From: Elusimicrobiaceae bacterium
GTDB taxonomy: Bacteria > Elusimicrobiota > Elusimicrobia > Elusimicrobiales > Elusimicrobiaceae
Direction of reading: 5' to 3'
NCBI GenBank assembly: GCA_017475405.1
Contig: JAFVFN010000014.1
Span: forward strand, 44,652 to 108,651
Length of the DNA stretch: 64,000 bases
The translations under genes were made by a program, and so were the position numbers. Below are positions 25,992-34,664 of the stretch, in pieces. The first letter of the stretch is position 1; every line of letters starts with the position of its first letter. The notes under the pieces were generated by a model. The model saw only the letters and a list, made by a program, of their open reading frames with translations. It did not search any database and was not told the DNA's origin.

Positions 25992-27044
25992 ATGATAAAT
26001 GTGCGGCACACTATATTGAAAAAAATCTTCGTCATTCTTCTATTTGGCGTATACACTAATGCTTTTGCGCAGGGAATTACTAAATGGAAATATCTCCCCA
26101 AGTCTTTGATAAAATTCCCCAAAATACCGGCCGCTATCAACCCCCGCTTAAAGCTGGGCGTACAAACTCGCTTGTGCCAAACAGACATTGCGCTAGAAGG
26201 TGCCATTTTGCGTTCCCTGCAACAACGCACCCTGTCCACCCAAACACCGGTCACACCGTCTATTCCGCCGCAATTTACCCATTTTGCCAACTGGATGGAC
26301 CAGTTGGATAACAAACGACTGCTTGCCACCAACCATACCCGAGCAGCTTTAGCACGTCTGCGTCAGGGACTTACCTATTACGAAACACTGCCGGCCTCTG
26401 AGCAGGCCCAGGTCAATTTAGCTGTTATTACCTTAAACCAACTGCGCAATTCCAAACTGGGTAAATTTAAAAATGATGACTTCTGTCAATTGGTATATCA
26501 TGCCCGGGAGGGGGAAATAGGGATCCCGAAACCGGAGCAATTTCACGTGCAACTAGAACGACGCGGCATGTGGAAAACACATAAACGCATGCGACGTGCC
26601 CAACAGTTGAACGTCCAAAGTTTTACCTTTGCCGAAGATTACGAAGATCCCAATAAAATTATCGGACTTACATTTTTTCAGGGATTCCAACCCGACAAAG
26701 CACGCCGGGAACTCGAGCAGGTCTTAGACACCTTGACCCCGCCGGGCTACACGATACGCATGGGTGCCCATGAACTAGGCCTTTCCAATAACCGTAAAAA
26801 ATTCCGACAGGGGTTTTTACACATGCACTTTGAACAGGTGGGAACCCGCAGCGAACCCATTCCCACCGATATGAGTATTGAACTGTGGCTGGGTGCCACC
26901 CCGTATGCGGGCGTTATTGATCCCAAAACCCGTACAATTATCGCCCCGTTCCCGGACCGATGGATCGCCCGAAATTATCTCATACTATTTAATAAATACC
27001 TTTCCCCGGAAGTAAAACGGGTCTTGGATTATATTGCCCGTTGA
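25992..27044 (+). CDS. Secreted protein of unknown function
   Basis: 350 residues from ATG 25992, beginning with a signal peptide (KKIFVILLFGVYTNAFA). The middle is helical with many Arg and Gln. The last 100 residues contain TPPGYTIRMGAHELGLSNNR and a hydrophobic WLGATPYAGVI block that suggest a folded domain, but no family is recognised. TATAAT (25980-25985) is exactly 6 bases before the ATG and no Shine-Dalgarno sequence is present, so it is leaderless. Longer upstream starts are unlikely because they would place the promoter inside the gene and bury the signal peptide. Confidence 0.72.
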   Translation: MINVRHTILKKIFVILLFGVYTNAFAQGITKWKYLPKSLIKFPKIPAAINPRLKLGVQTRLCQTDIALEGAILRSLQQRTLSTQTPVTPSIPPQFTHFANWMDQLDNKRLLATNHTRAALARLRQGLTYYETLPASEQAQVNLAVITLNQLRNSKLGKFKNDDFCQLVYHAREGEIGIPKPEQFHVQLERRGMWKTHKRMRRAQQLNVQSFTFAEDYEDPNKIIGLTFFQGFQPDKARRELEQVLDTLTPPGYTIRMGAHELGLSNNRKKFRQGFLHMHFEQVGTRSEPIPTDMSIELWLGATPYAGVIDPKTRTIIAPFPDRWIARNYLILFNKYLSPEVKRVLDYIAR

Positions 27045-27078
27045 CCATTTATGTGTTTTCAAATACACTGTTTTATTT

Positions 27079-27153
27079 TTAGCACTCTTTGAAACTGCTT
27101 GACAATTTTCAAACAGATATGCTAAACTAGCATTAAAGCAAGGCGAGTGCTAA
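27079..27153 (+). promoter_or_regulatory. groESL promoter flanked by widely split CIRCE half-sites
   Basis: TTAGCACTC (27079-27087) and GAGTGCTAA (27145-27153) are the exact two arms of the HrcA operator CIRCE, but 57 bp apart instead of the canonical 9. Between them lie TTGACA (27099-27104) and TAAACT (27123-27128, preceded by TGC) with an 18-bp spacer. So one arm is upstream of -35 and the other is downstream of -10. Confidence 0.7.
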
Positions 27154-27195
27154 TAACAACGCCGAACTATTTAAATTCTTAGGAGGAGTTACAAA

Positions 27196-27489
27196 ATGGC
27201 AGAAATTAAGTTCAAACCGTTGGGTGACCGCGTGTTTGTAAAACCCATTGAACGGGAAACCATGAAAGGGGGAATTATTATCCCGGACACCGCTAAAGAA
27301 AAACCCATGGAAGGGGAAGTATTAGCCGTGGGCGCCGGTAAACTCACCGACAAAGGCGAACGCGCCGCGATGGACGTTAAAAAGGGCGATCGTGTCCTGT
27401 ACGGAAAATACTCCGGTACGGAAGTAAAACTTGACGATGAAACATTTTTAATCTTACACCAAGATGAAATCTTAGGGATTTTAGGGTAA
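27196..27489 (+). CDS. groS: Co-chaperonin GroES
   Basis: 97 residues, the normal size. It starts [16 protein letters not shown] and has the mobile loop region [24 protein letters not shown] and the roof/core segment [20 protein letters not shown]. It caps the GroEL ring during ATP-driven folding. AGGAGG is 7-8 bases before the ATG. It is 19 bp upstream of groEL in a classic bicistron controlled by the split CIRCE promoter. Confidence 0.97.
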   Translation: MAEIKFKPLGDRVFVKPIERETMKGGIIIPDTAKEKPMEGEVLAVGAGKLTDKGERAAMDVKKGDRVLYGKYSGTEVKLDDETFLILHQDEILGILG

Positions 27490-27508
27490 GTAAAGGAGCA
27501 AAAATTTT

Positions 27509-29146
27509 ATGGCAAAACAAATTATTTACGGCGATGAAGCCCGCGCCAAAATGAAAACGGGCATTGAAAAAGTAGCCAATGCCGTACGTGTTACTTTAGG
27601 GCCTAAGGGTCGCAGCGTTGTCTTGGAAAAAAAGTTTGGTTCTCCGCTCATTATTGATGACGGCGTGACCATTGCCAAAGACATCGAACTGGAAGACAAA
27701 TTTGAAAATATGGGCGCTCAGCTCATCCGCGAAGTAGCCTCTAAAACCAACGATGTAGCCGGTGACGGAACCACCACGGCTACCGTACTGGCCAATGCGA
27801 TGCTCACCGAAGGTATTAAAAACATTACCGCCGGTGCCAATCCGACCCTGGTCAAAAAAGGTATTGAAAAAGCCGTAGAAACCACCAAAGAAGCCTTGGC
27901 TAAAATGCAAAAACCGGTCAAAACCAAAGAAGAAAAAGCTCAAATTGCGACGATTTCTTCCAACGATCGTGAAATCGGAAACATGATTGCCGAAGCCATT
28001 GAAAAAGTAGGTGCTGAAGGCGTCATTACCGTAGAAGAAGGTAAAACCGCCACCACACAACTCGATATCGTGGAAGGGATGCAGTTTGACCGCGGATATA
28101 TTTCTCCGTACTTCGTAACCGATTCTGAACGAATGGAATGTGTACTGGAAAACCCCTATATCATCATTACCGATAAAAAAGTATCTTCCATGAACGAATT
28201 ATTACCTGTCCTGGAAAAAATCGTACAAAGCGGCAAACAATTCTTAATCGTTGCCGAAGATGTAGATGGTGAAGCCCTAGCCACCTTGGTAGTCAACAAA
28301 CTGCGCGGTACCCTAAAAGGCTGCGCTGTAAAGGCTCCGGGCTTTGGTGATCGCCGCAAAGAAATGCTTGAAGATATTGCCATCTTAACGGGCGGTAACG
28401 TCATCAGCGAAGAACGCGGTATGAAACTCGACAAAGCCGAACTGCCGATGCTCGGTCAGGCTGCCCGCGTAGTCATCGACAAAGAAAATACCACGATCGT
28501 TTCCGGTAAAGGGGAAAAGGCCGCCATTGATGCGCGCACTGCTCAAATCCGCAAACAAATTGAAAATTCTACCAGCGACTACGATAAAGAAAAACTCCAA
28601 GAACGCTTGGCCAAACTGGCCGGCGGGGTTGCCGTAATCAGCGTAGGTGCCGCTACTGAAACCGAACTTAAAGCAAAAAAGGCCAAAGTAGAAGATGCTA
28701 AAAATGCTACCAAAGCCGGTGTAGAAGAAGGCTTGGTACCCGGCGGTGGTGTAGCCTTGGCACGCTGCCAAAAAGCCTTAGACGGCATTAAAGAAGACAA
28801 CGAAGATATCCGCACGGGTATTAACATTGTCAAAAAAGCCCTCACGGCTCCTTTGAAACAAATCGCTGTAAACGCCGGATTAGACGGTGCCGTAGTAGTA
28901 GATAAAGTACTTAATATGAAAGGTGCTGCCGAAGGTTATGATGCCGACAAGAACGAATATTGCGATCTCTTGAAAGCCGGCGTAGTAGACCCGGCCAAAG
29001 TAGTACGCACTGCCTTGGAAAATGCAGCTTCCATTACCGGAACCGTGTTACTGACCGAAACGTTGGTAGCCGATGCCCCGGAAAAAGAACACAACCACGC
29101 TCCTGCCGGGATGCCCGGTATGGGGGGTATGGGCGGCATGATGTAA
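27509..29146 (+). CDS. groL: Chaperonin GroEL
   Basis: 545 residues. It has [21 protein letters not shown] near the N-terminus, the ATP-binding [14 protein letters not shown], the catalytic Asp in the C-terminal equatorial region, and the GGM repeat tail ([12 protein letters not shown]). This is a single, complete copy with strong codon bias. A strong terminator at 29170-29207 follows. Confidence 0.98.
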   Translation: MAKQIIYGDEARAKMKTGIEKVANAVRVTLGPKGRSVVLEKKFGSPLIIDDGVTIAKDIELEDKFENMGAQLIREVASKTNDVAGDGTTTATVLANAMLTEGIKNITAGANPTLVKKGIEKAVETTKEALAKMQKPVKTKEEKAQIATISSNDREIGNMIAEAIEKVGAEGVITVEEGKTATTQLDIVEGMQFDRGYISPYFVTDSERMECVLENPYIIITDKKVSSMNELLPVLEKIVQSGKQFLIVAEDVDGEALATLVVNKLRGTLKGCAVKAPGFGDRRKEMLEDIAILTGGNVISEERGMKLDKAELPMLGQAARVVIDKENTTIVSGKGEKAAIDARTAQIRKQIENSTSDYDKEKLQERLAKLAGGVAVISVGAATETELKAKKAKVEDAKNATKAGVEEGLVPGGGVALARCQKALDGIKEDNEDIRTGINIVKKALTAPLKQIAVNAGLDGAVVVDKVLNMKGAAEGYDADKNEYCDLLKAGVVDPAKVVRTALENAASITGTVLLTETLVADAPEKEHNHAPAGMPGMGGMGGMM

Positions 29147-29169
29147 GCCAGTTGCACTAAAAAGATTAC

Positions 29170-29207
29170 AAAACCCCTTGCGGTTATATAACTGCAGGGG
29201 GTTTTGT
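29170..29207 (+). terminator. Intrinsic terminator after groEL
   Basis: AAAACCCC..TGC.GTTATA folds on TATAAC.GCA.GGGGTTTT with T-rich flanks on both sides. It separates groEL from the convergent pilin. Confidence 0.82.
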
Positions 29208-29212
29208 TTAAC

Positions 29213-29743
29213 TCAAATCCTTTTTGGGGTCAATCCCAAGTTAGAACAAACAGATCTTGCAAGTTTGGAGTTGTGGTACACAACGCACATACGGCCTGAT
29301 GAAGTGGTATTATGATTCAAACGAAAAGGAATATGTATTTCTCGGGTGTCAGAACACTCTTCCCACGAAGTATTATAATCTGGACAATAATTAATATTTA
29401 CACTTCCTACACCTTCGGCCACATAATTATCTAACAAAAAGTATTTTCCACAAGAAAACATTTCTCCGTCTGCTGTTGTATCATATGGTGCATATGCTAT
29501 ATGAGAACATTCACTCGGTATATCTATATCTAGCTCACTTACTTTACCTGCATACCTTCCATGGGCCAAATAATAGACTTCTTGAGCGGACGCAATACTG
29601 CCTGCCAAACTCAGCATAGAACCCACACGAGCCTTTACAACAGCGGTTTGATATTGAGGTAAAGCTACCACTGCCAAAATACCTATAATGAGCACAACGA
29701 CTAATAATTCTACCAATGTAAATGCGTATTTATTCTTATACAT
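29213..29743 (-). CDS. Type IV prepilin / pseudopilin (T-tract promoter class)
   Basis: 176 residues. KYA then FTLVELLVVVLIIGIL: Ala at -1, and Val replaces Ile at +4, but Glu5 is kept. The motif is VYYLAHGRYAGKVSELDIDIP. The tail NYCPDYNTSWEEC ... MCVVYHN ... VCSNLGL parallels the plus-strand pilin at 1048-1602, so the two are sister subunits with opposite control types. AAGGAG precedes the ATG. Confidence 0.92.
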   Translation of the reverse strand: MYKNKYAFTLVELLVVVLIIGILAVVALPQYQTAVVKARVGSMLSLAGSIASAQEVYYLAHGRYAGKVSELDIDIPSECSHIAYAPYDTTADGEMFSCGKYFLLDNYVAEGVGSVNINYCPDYNTSWEECSDTREIHIPFRLNHNTTSSGRMCVVYHNSKLARSVCSNLGLTPKRI

Positions 29744-29784
29744 AAACTTTCTCCTTTAACCTGTCTTATTCACTACATAAAGAC

Positions 29785-29812
29785 AAGATATCAAAAAAAA
29801 AAAACGCGTCAA
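29785..29812 (-). promoter_or_regulatory. Promoter with 12-T spacer of pilin 29213-29743
   Basis: On the minus strand TTGACG (29807-29812), CG, 12 T, GA, TATCTT (29785-29790), spacer 16 bp. The leader RNA promoter of the divergent pilin (TGCTATAAT ending at 29832) begins 12 bp away, so the two pilin classes meet back to back here. Confidence 0.7.
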
Positions 29813-29860
29813 GCGAATTTTCTTGCTATAATAGTTATGTAGTAGAAATTAAAATTTATT

Positions 29861-30064
29861 CTGTTTTTGGAACCGTATAAAGAATACGGGGTAACTGTTA
29901 GTTTTAATAAGTTCCGCACTACTCCAAAAACAGCCGATTTAGGCGCAAACCAATGGACCTTCGAAACCCATTGAGTTGTGCCGAGTGTTTCCCGTATTAT
30001 TACGGGAGGCCACGGCTGTTATATTGGGGACCGTAGTGCGGCCCCGGGTATGGCAGCCGTTTTA
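29861..30064 (+). ncRNA. Pilin leader RNA, copy 4
   Basis: P1 is 29861-29870 with 29924-29933. P2 is CCGTAT 29873-29878 with ATACGG 29884-29889. P3 is AACT/AGTT. P4 is GGCGCA/TGTGCC enclosing CAATGG/CCATTG. P5 is TTTCCCGT/ACGGGA. P6 is ACGGCTG 30012-30018 with CAGCCGT 30054-30060, then T4. The variable pair is CCGCACTAC 29914-29922 with GTAGTGCGG 30033-30041 (9 bp, perfect). The promoter has the extended -10 TGCTATAAT (29824-29832). Confidence 0.85.
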
Positions 30065-30102
30065 TTGGTTTTCATAAACAGAACAACATAAGGAGCATAT
30101 GT

Positions 30103-30675
30103 ATGAAATACCAACATCCCCGGCGGGGTTTTACGCTAATAGAACTTTTAGTGGTGGTACTTATTATCGGTATCCTGGCAGCGGTGGCCTTACCACAGTA
30201 TCAAAAAGCTGTCATGAAAAGTCGTTTTAGTGAATGGGTTGTATACATCAATAACCTAGATAAAGCCGAAACAGCTTGGCTGTTAGCTAATGGATACCCC
30301 ACCAGTACCGTTTATTTTACGGGGGACAGTGATACGGTCGGAGGATCTCTAGACGTGGATATGCCGTGTCAATCGGTATCTGGCACTCATTGTTACACGA
30401 AAATCGGACGCTTTAGTGCAGCCTGTATCTCTGACGAGTGTTATATTGATTTCGGTACAACTTATGATGATTATAACGGGCCGTTTCCAAAAGGAAGCAG
30501 CACCATATGGACTTCCATATTTGCAGACGGCAGATATAATGGGCAACGGATATTACTAAAGGTACCTACGGATAAAACATTCCGTAAAATAGTCTGTGAA
30601 TGGTGGGCTACCCACTATGGGAAAGACAGAATACATGAGAGTATCCTTGCGGATTGTACTGAAGTAGGCATTTAA
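30103..30675 (+). CDS. Type IV prepilin / pseudopilin, long form
   Basis: 190 residues, the longest of the set. HPRRG then FTLIELLVVVLIIGIL (Gly at -1, as in the first pilin, whose first residues MKYQ are shared). The usual YYLANG box is changed to AWLLANGYPTSTVYF, and the globular part is rich in Trp, Tyr and Gly with paired cysteines (PCQSVSGTHC, ACISDEC, IVCEWWATH). AAGGAG lies 10-11 bases before the ATG. It is controlled by leader RNA copy 4. Confidence 0.92.
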   Translation: MKYQHPRRGFTLIELLVVVLIIGILAAVALPQYQKAVMKSRFSEWVVYINNLDKAETAWLLANGYPTSTVYFTGDSDTVGGSLDVDMPCQSVSGTHCYTKIGRFSAACISDECYIDFGTTYDDYNGPFPKGSSTIWTSIFADGRYNGQRILLKVPTDKTFRKIVCEWWATHYGKDRIHESILADCTEVGI

Positions 30676-30712
30676 TTAAATATTAATATTAGCTCAACAC
30701 TACAACAAAGAG

Positions 30713-30752
30713 CATCCACCCTTAGCAATTATATCGCCAAGGGTGGATGTTG
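30713..30752 (+). terminator. Intrinsic terminator after pilin 30103-30675
   Basis: CATCCACCCTT (30713-30723) pairs perfectly with AAGGGTGGATG (30739-30749), followed by TTGT. Confidence 0.7.
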
Positions 30753-30911
30753 TCATATATCATAGTATTTTAAACACTACTGTCCCAATATAACTGATAG
30801 ATTTTGAAGAAAACATGATTTTTCTAAAATCAGACTTTAGAAAAATCACAAAACAGCCCTAAATATATAAAAATGAGAAAATATAATTTACAAAAATGCA
30901 TATTATTACAC

Positions 30912-30967
30912 TTTTGTAAAATATATTTTACAAAACTATTGATTTTTACAATTTTGTAAAGTATACT
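30912..30967 (+). promoter_or_regulatory. Promoter of the DUF4143 ATPase with two palindromic operators
   Basis: TTGATT (30939-30944) and TATACT (30962-30967) are 17 bp apart. The spacer is filled by the inverted repeat TTTACAA-TT-TTGTAAA (30945-30960). Just upstream, 30912-30935 is a perfect 24-bp palindrome built from the same TTTTGTAAA unit. A further TTTACAAAA unit lies at about 30887. A regulator bound here would block polymerase. The remaining sequence of 30753-30911 is AT-rich with no gene. Confidence 0.7.
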
Positions 30968-30989
30968 ATATATAGAAAGGAGAAATCTT

Positions 30990-32309
30990 ATGAATAGTCC
31001 TCAGGAAACCTTAATTGATCGTCCTAGCTATATCCGCCAACTTGCTAATTGGCAGACACAAACCGATTTGGTCAAAATTATTACAGGAGCTCGACGTTGC
31101 GGCAAGTCGAAATTACTTCAATTATTTCAATCCCATTTACAAAAAAATCATCACGTACAAAAGGATCAAATTATTTCTATTAACTTAGAGGACGCCCTGC
31201 AAACACGTGAAATTGGCCTGATACTTGATAAGGAGCAGTTTTTATCTTCTTATACCACGCTCTTAGATTATATTTTGACTCAATTGCGTCCTGACAAATT
31301 AAATTATGTATTTATCGATGAAATCCAATTGCTGCATAACTGGCAACAAGTAGCCAATACGCTACGTTTGCGGGGCAATGTCGATTTATACATTACCGGC
31401 TCTAATGCCTATATGTTTTCCAATGACCTGGCAAATTCATTTGGCGGACGCTACGTAGAAATTAAAGCGCAACCTTTTTCGTTCAAAGAATACTACCATG
31501 CCTATCTCAAACGCCCCGCTCTGCCAGATCATACTGTGTCCGATTTAGCTACTATTTATGATCATTATATTAAAGAGGGGGGATTTCCGCAGACTATCAA
31601 CTTCGCGTTCAATCAGCAAATGATTCATGATTATCTGCTAAACAGCGTGTATTTAAATACTGTCCAAAAGGATATCATCAAACGATTTAAACTCGTTGAT
31701 ACCGGTAAATTAGACAGTATTATTCGTTATGTATTTGACACGATCGGCAGTGAAACATCTTTACGTAAAATCACTCAAAGTCTTCAAGCCATCGGACAAA
31801 ATATTTCGGTTCCCACGCTTACTACCTATATGCAGGGACTACTGGACAGTTATCTGCTTTATAAATGTGACCGCTATGATATTAAAGGTAAAAAATTTTT
31901 AAACAGTCACTCCAAATATTATGTAGCTGATATCGGTCTGCGCACAGCCTTATTGGGACGTTCAGATACTGATTTGGGCCATATTTTAGAAAATATTGTT
32001 TATCTAGAACTTATTCGACGGGGATACCGCGTATCTGTCGGCAAGGTCAACACCAAAACAATCACACAAAACGGCAAATCACAACGTAAGACCATTGAAA
32101 TCGATTTTATCGCTCAAAAAAGCGGGGGGGAACGAGAATATTATCAGGTAGCTCTGTATGCCCTGGACCCCGAAATTTTAAAACGAGAACTTGCTTCGTT
32201 AGAGGAAATCAATGATAACTATCCCAAGTTTCTCTTATCCATGGATCCCGGCGAGGGAGAAACACGTGGTATTAAACGAATCAATGTATTACAGTGGTTA
32301 TTGAAATAA
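30990..32309 (+). CDS. AAA ATPase with DUF4143 (AAA_14 family)
   Basis: 439 residues. Walker A is ITGARRCGKSKLL and Walker B is LNYVFIDEIQLL, with ITGSNAYMFSNDL as sensor 1. The middle is a winged-helix region, and the C-terminal part has EIDFIAQKSGG ... EYYQVALY, the D...ExK-like core of a PD-(D/E)XK fold. The family is abundant in gut anaerobes and its function is unsettled; self-regulation or defence has been proposed. AAAGGAG precedes the ATG. The palindrome-rich promoter suggests tight control. A dead relative lies at 8751-8936. Confidence 0.88.
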   Translation: MNSPQETLIDRPSYIRQLANWQTQTDLVKIITGARRCGKSKLLQLFQSHLQKNHHVQKDQIISINLEDALQTREIGLILDKEQFLSSYTTLLDYILTQLRPDKLNYVFIDEIQLLHNWQQVANTLRLRGNVDLYITGSNAYMFSNDLANSFGGRYVEIKAQPFSFKEYYHAYLKRPALPDHTVSDLATIYDHYIKEGGFPQTINFAFNQQMIHDYLLNSVYLNTVQKDIIKRFKLVDTGKLDSIIRYVFDTIGSETSLRKITQSLQAIGQNISVPTLTTYMQGLLDSYLLYKCDRYDIKGKKFLNSHSKYYVADIGLRTALLGRSDTDLGHILENIVYLELIRRGYRVSVGKVNTKTITQNGKSQRKTIEIDFIAQKSGGEREYYQVALYALDPEILKRELASLEEINDNYPKFLLSMDPGEGETRGIKRINVLQWLLK

Positions 32310-32319
32310 AATCTTAGCC

Positions 32320-32811
32320 TCAATTGATTTTATAAGCGTATCGTCTATTCGCACCGCCTCCGCCAGATACGGTTTTAGGTCCAAATGTTTGACAGACAGA
32401 TATCATAGAAGGTTCTGTGTTTAATGCTTCACATACTTTGACCCCACTGGCATATATTCGAAAATCTATTTTGCTCATATATTGCCGGGGATGACATAGA
32501 ATTGAACGAGCCTCGTCATTAAGCTTTAAATCGCATCTATAATTTTCATTTTCAATAGAAATTTTATTTTCCGAAATAGTTCCGAATAAATCTATATCTA
32601 ACTGTTCCAGTGTGTCAGGCCACGATCCGTTTGCCAGTCTATATATGATACTGGCCTTATAGAGTGCGTCGCCCGCGTGTATTAACTCTGAGAAACGACT
32701 CTTAACAACAGCCTTTTGGTATTGTGGCAGTGCAACTGACGCTAATATCCCTATAATTAAGACAACGACCAAAAGTTCTATGAGCGTAAATGCTCGTTTA
32801 TGTTGAATCAT
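32320..32811 (-). CDS. Type IV prepilin / pseudopilin (T-tract promoter class)
   Basis: 163 residues. HKRA then FTLIELLVVVLIIGIL (Ala at -1), SVALPQYQKAVVKSRFSE. The YYLANG box is altered to IYRLANGSWPDTLEQLDIDL. The C-terminus is Gly-rich (SGGGGANRRYAYK). Its upstream region equals that of the pilin at 21448-21981 apart from one T, while the globular domains differ strongly, suggesting domain exchange or copying of the 5' part. Only 10 bp separate its end from the convergent ATPase. Confidence 0.92.
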   Translation of the reverse strand: MIQHKRAFTLIELLVVVLIIGILASVALPQYQKAVVKSRFSELIHAGDALYKASIIYRLANGSWPDTLEQLDIDLFGTISENKISIENENYRCDLKLNDEARSILCHPRQYMSKIDFRIYASGVKVCEALNTEPSMISVCQTFGPKTVSGGGGANRRYAYKIN

Positions 32812-32847
32812 AATTCTCTCCTTATATATTTTTTTACTTATAAAGAG

Positions 32848-32876
32848 AGAATATCAAAAAAAAAAAAACGCGTCAA
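32848..32876 (-). promoter_or_regulatory. Promoter with 13-T spacer of pilin 32320-32811
   Basis: On the minus strand TTGACG (32871-32876), CG, 13 T, GA, TATTCT (32848-32853), spacer 17 bp. It is otherwise identical to 22018-22045. Confidence 0.72.
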
Positions 32877-33035
32877 GCGAAATTTGCTCCAAAGCGGATT
32901 AATCCACCAAGTATTTTCTGTTTAAATCAATATTTAAACTTTTTCTAATTCAAGACCCATGTTTCACGTGGGCCTTTTGGCCCTGTTTTTTCAACATAAA
33001 AAAATATATTCTATAGATAGTACTTAGGAGGGAAA

Positions 33036-34007
33036 ATGAATAAACACATACTTACAGCTTTTTTACTATCTGCTTTAGCGTTGCCCGGCACGGCACAGCT
33101 GATGCCTCCGCATTGGCAAGACGCACTGCATCAAAATGTGGCCTACGGTGTTTTTGCCCGCTCCATGAAAATACTGGAACATCCGCTGCTGTTAACTATT
33201 CCCGTAACGAAACAATATTTTGATAAAAACAGTTATGCTGCAGATATTTCCTATGAAAATACGGCTCAATATCGTCAACTTTCTTCACAAGAAATTATCG
33301 GTACCTATCCCAGTACAGCCGGTTGTAAAGCCTATGCATTAGATGACCATTGGGTGATGGCCGGTGCTACTTGCTTGTGGAACGGACGTCATACCATTGA
33401 TTTGACTCCGAGCAGCGCAAGCACGATTTTTGCCACTGGACTGGTAGAACCCGATGCGTCCAAAGAAAATCTCTATGTCAACGGATCTGCCATCAAATGG
33501 AAAGATAATTTATTTATCCAACCCCGTGAAAACAAATTGCCGCACATTATTTTGGTACGTATCCCTGCTTCTACAACGATCGGACGCCGTTTGCAACGCA
33601 TGGATAAAATCAATATCCAGGCCTTTGATATCACCACTCCTACCCAATTAACAGGAGGCGACTTTTACATCAATACGGCTCGTTTTGGTTTGAACACTGT
33701 ACGCAAACGTTCCTTAACGGGACAGGCTGCTAACGGTAAAGTAACCGTTAAAGATTCCAGTACAGACCTGTCCGGTGTATCCACGGATCCGCTCACGTAT
33801 ATCAAAGCAGGTGAAATTACCTGGGTGGGTGTCAATGACGGTATTACCAACCTTCGCTACAGCAATTTAGCCGGCGATTGGGACGGTGAAACCTCCAACG
33901 ATTACTTCTACTTTACCAAAGAAGACGTAGAATTTATTAAACAAACGATTTCCATATGCGATCCGGCCGCCTGGCAGCGTATTGAAAAACGCATTCGGGT
34001 TGACTAG
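33036..34007 (+). CDS. Secreted protein resembling an inactive trypsin-like protease
   Basis: 323 residues with a signal peptide (MNKHILTAFLLSALALPGTAQ). The segment GCKAYALDDHWVMAGATCLW lines up with the trypsin active-site region (C...WVLTAAHC), but the catalytic His is replaced by Thr. HIILVRIP sits where trypsins have DIALLKL. GEITWVGVNDG resembles the strand after the catalytic serine, and FTKEDVEFIKQTI resembles the final trypsin helix. No GDSGG motif is present. So it could be a pseudoprotease; the relation is inferred from spacing only. AGGAGG is placed 6 bases before the ATG. The 34067 gene is 59 bp downstream. Confidence 0.5.
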   Translation: MNKHILTAFLLSALALPGTAQLMPPHWQDALHQNVAYGVFARSMKILEHPLLLTIPVTKQYFDKNSYAADISYENTAQYRQLSSQEIIGTYPSTAGCKAYALDDHWVMAGATCLWNGRHTIDLTPSSASTIFATGLVEPDASKENLYVNGSAIKWKDNLFIQPRENKLPHIILVRIPASTTIGRRLQRMDKINIQAFDITTPTQLTGGDFYINTARFGLNTVRKRSLTGQAANGKVTVKDSSTDLSGVSTDPLTYIKAGEITWVGVNDGITNLRYSNLAGDWDGETSNDYFYFTKEDVEFIKQTISICDPAAWQRIEKRIRVD

Positions 34008-34066
34008 TACCGCTTGAAATTTTATAAAATAGGGTTACACTATATAGTACCAAGGAGGAATGTACC

Positions 34067-34561
34067 ATGAAAAAACTAATCGCATTAACATTTTGTTTAG
34101 TTGCCGCAGCTGTAGCAGTTCGCGCGGAATATCCGAAGACCGAATATCCGCAACAAGCCCCTAAGAACGTTCAACAGTCCGTAGACAACAGAGTAGAAGC
34201 GGCTCAACGCAAAGTTACTATGAATGTATACGCTGCGTCTGATCCGCGTGAAGCGGCGCAGGGAACTGCCTATATTTTGGGTTTTGGTAAAAACTTTACG
34301 GAAATGACGCTGCTTACCAATCAAAGTTTGGCTACCGACATTGATATCTTGGGAGATGACTATTTCTTGGCCAAGGTAACGCAAGGTACTGTCACGCACC
34401 AAGCCGCAGAAAAAGTGCTCAAAATTCAAGCGGTCAATCCCGGCATCAACCAACACTATTATCAAGTGACGGTTCCCGTCAAATTAACCGATCAAAAATT
34501 AACTGCCGCCAAACAAATTAAAAATATAACAGCGACCCAGTTACTGGATCTGTTAAAATAA
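34067..34561 (+). CDS. Small secreted protein, unknown function
   Basis: 164 residues with a signal peptide (MKKLIALTFCLVAAAVAVRA). The first 40 mature residues are hydrophilic and Gln-rich, and the rest looks like one mixed alpha/beta domain (VTMNVYAASDPREAAQGTAY, then HYYQVTVPVKLTD). AAGGAGG precedes the ATG, and TATAGT lies upstream, so it has its own promoter. I recognise no family. It may work with the secreted pseudoprotease-like protein encoded upstream, but this is only from proximity. Confidence 0.68.
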   Translation: MKKLIALTFCLVAAAVAVRAEYPKTEYPQQAPKNVQQSVDNRVEAAQRKVTMNVYAASDPREAAQGTAYILGFGKNFTEMTLLTNQSLATDIDILGDDYFLAKVTQGTVTHQAAEKVLKIQAVNPGINQHYYQVTVPVKLTDQKLTAAKQIKNITATQLLDLLK

Positions 34562-34664
34562 TGAACTTGATTTCAAACACGCCTGTTCTAATCAAAAAAC
34601 GGGCGTGTTTTTTGTCGTCTATTTTTATAAAATAGTTGTAAATATAAACATTTTAGGAGGATTT

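Noticed and set aside
27596..28060. Long antisense open frames inside groEL and other strongly biased genes
   Set aside because: Shadow frames caused by codon bias; no ribosome site or protein-like motif.
32968..32992. GGGCC-TTTT-GGCCC hairpin with T-run as a terminator
   Set aside because: It could terminate, but no plus-strand gene ends nearby; the role is unclear, so not listed as a feature.
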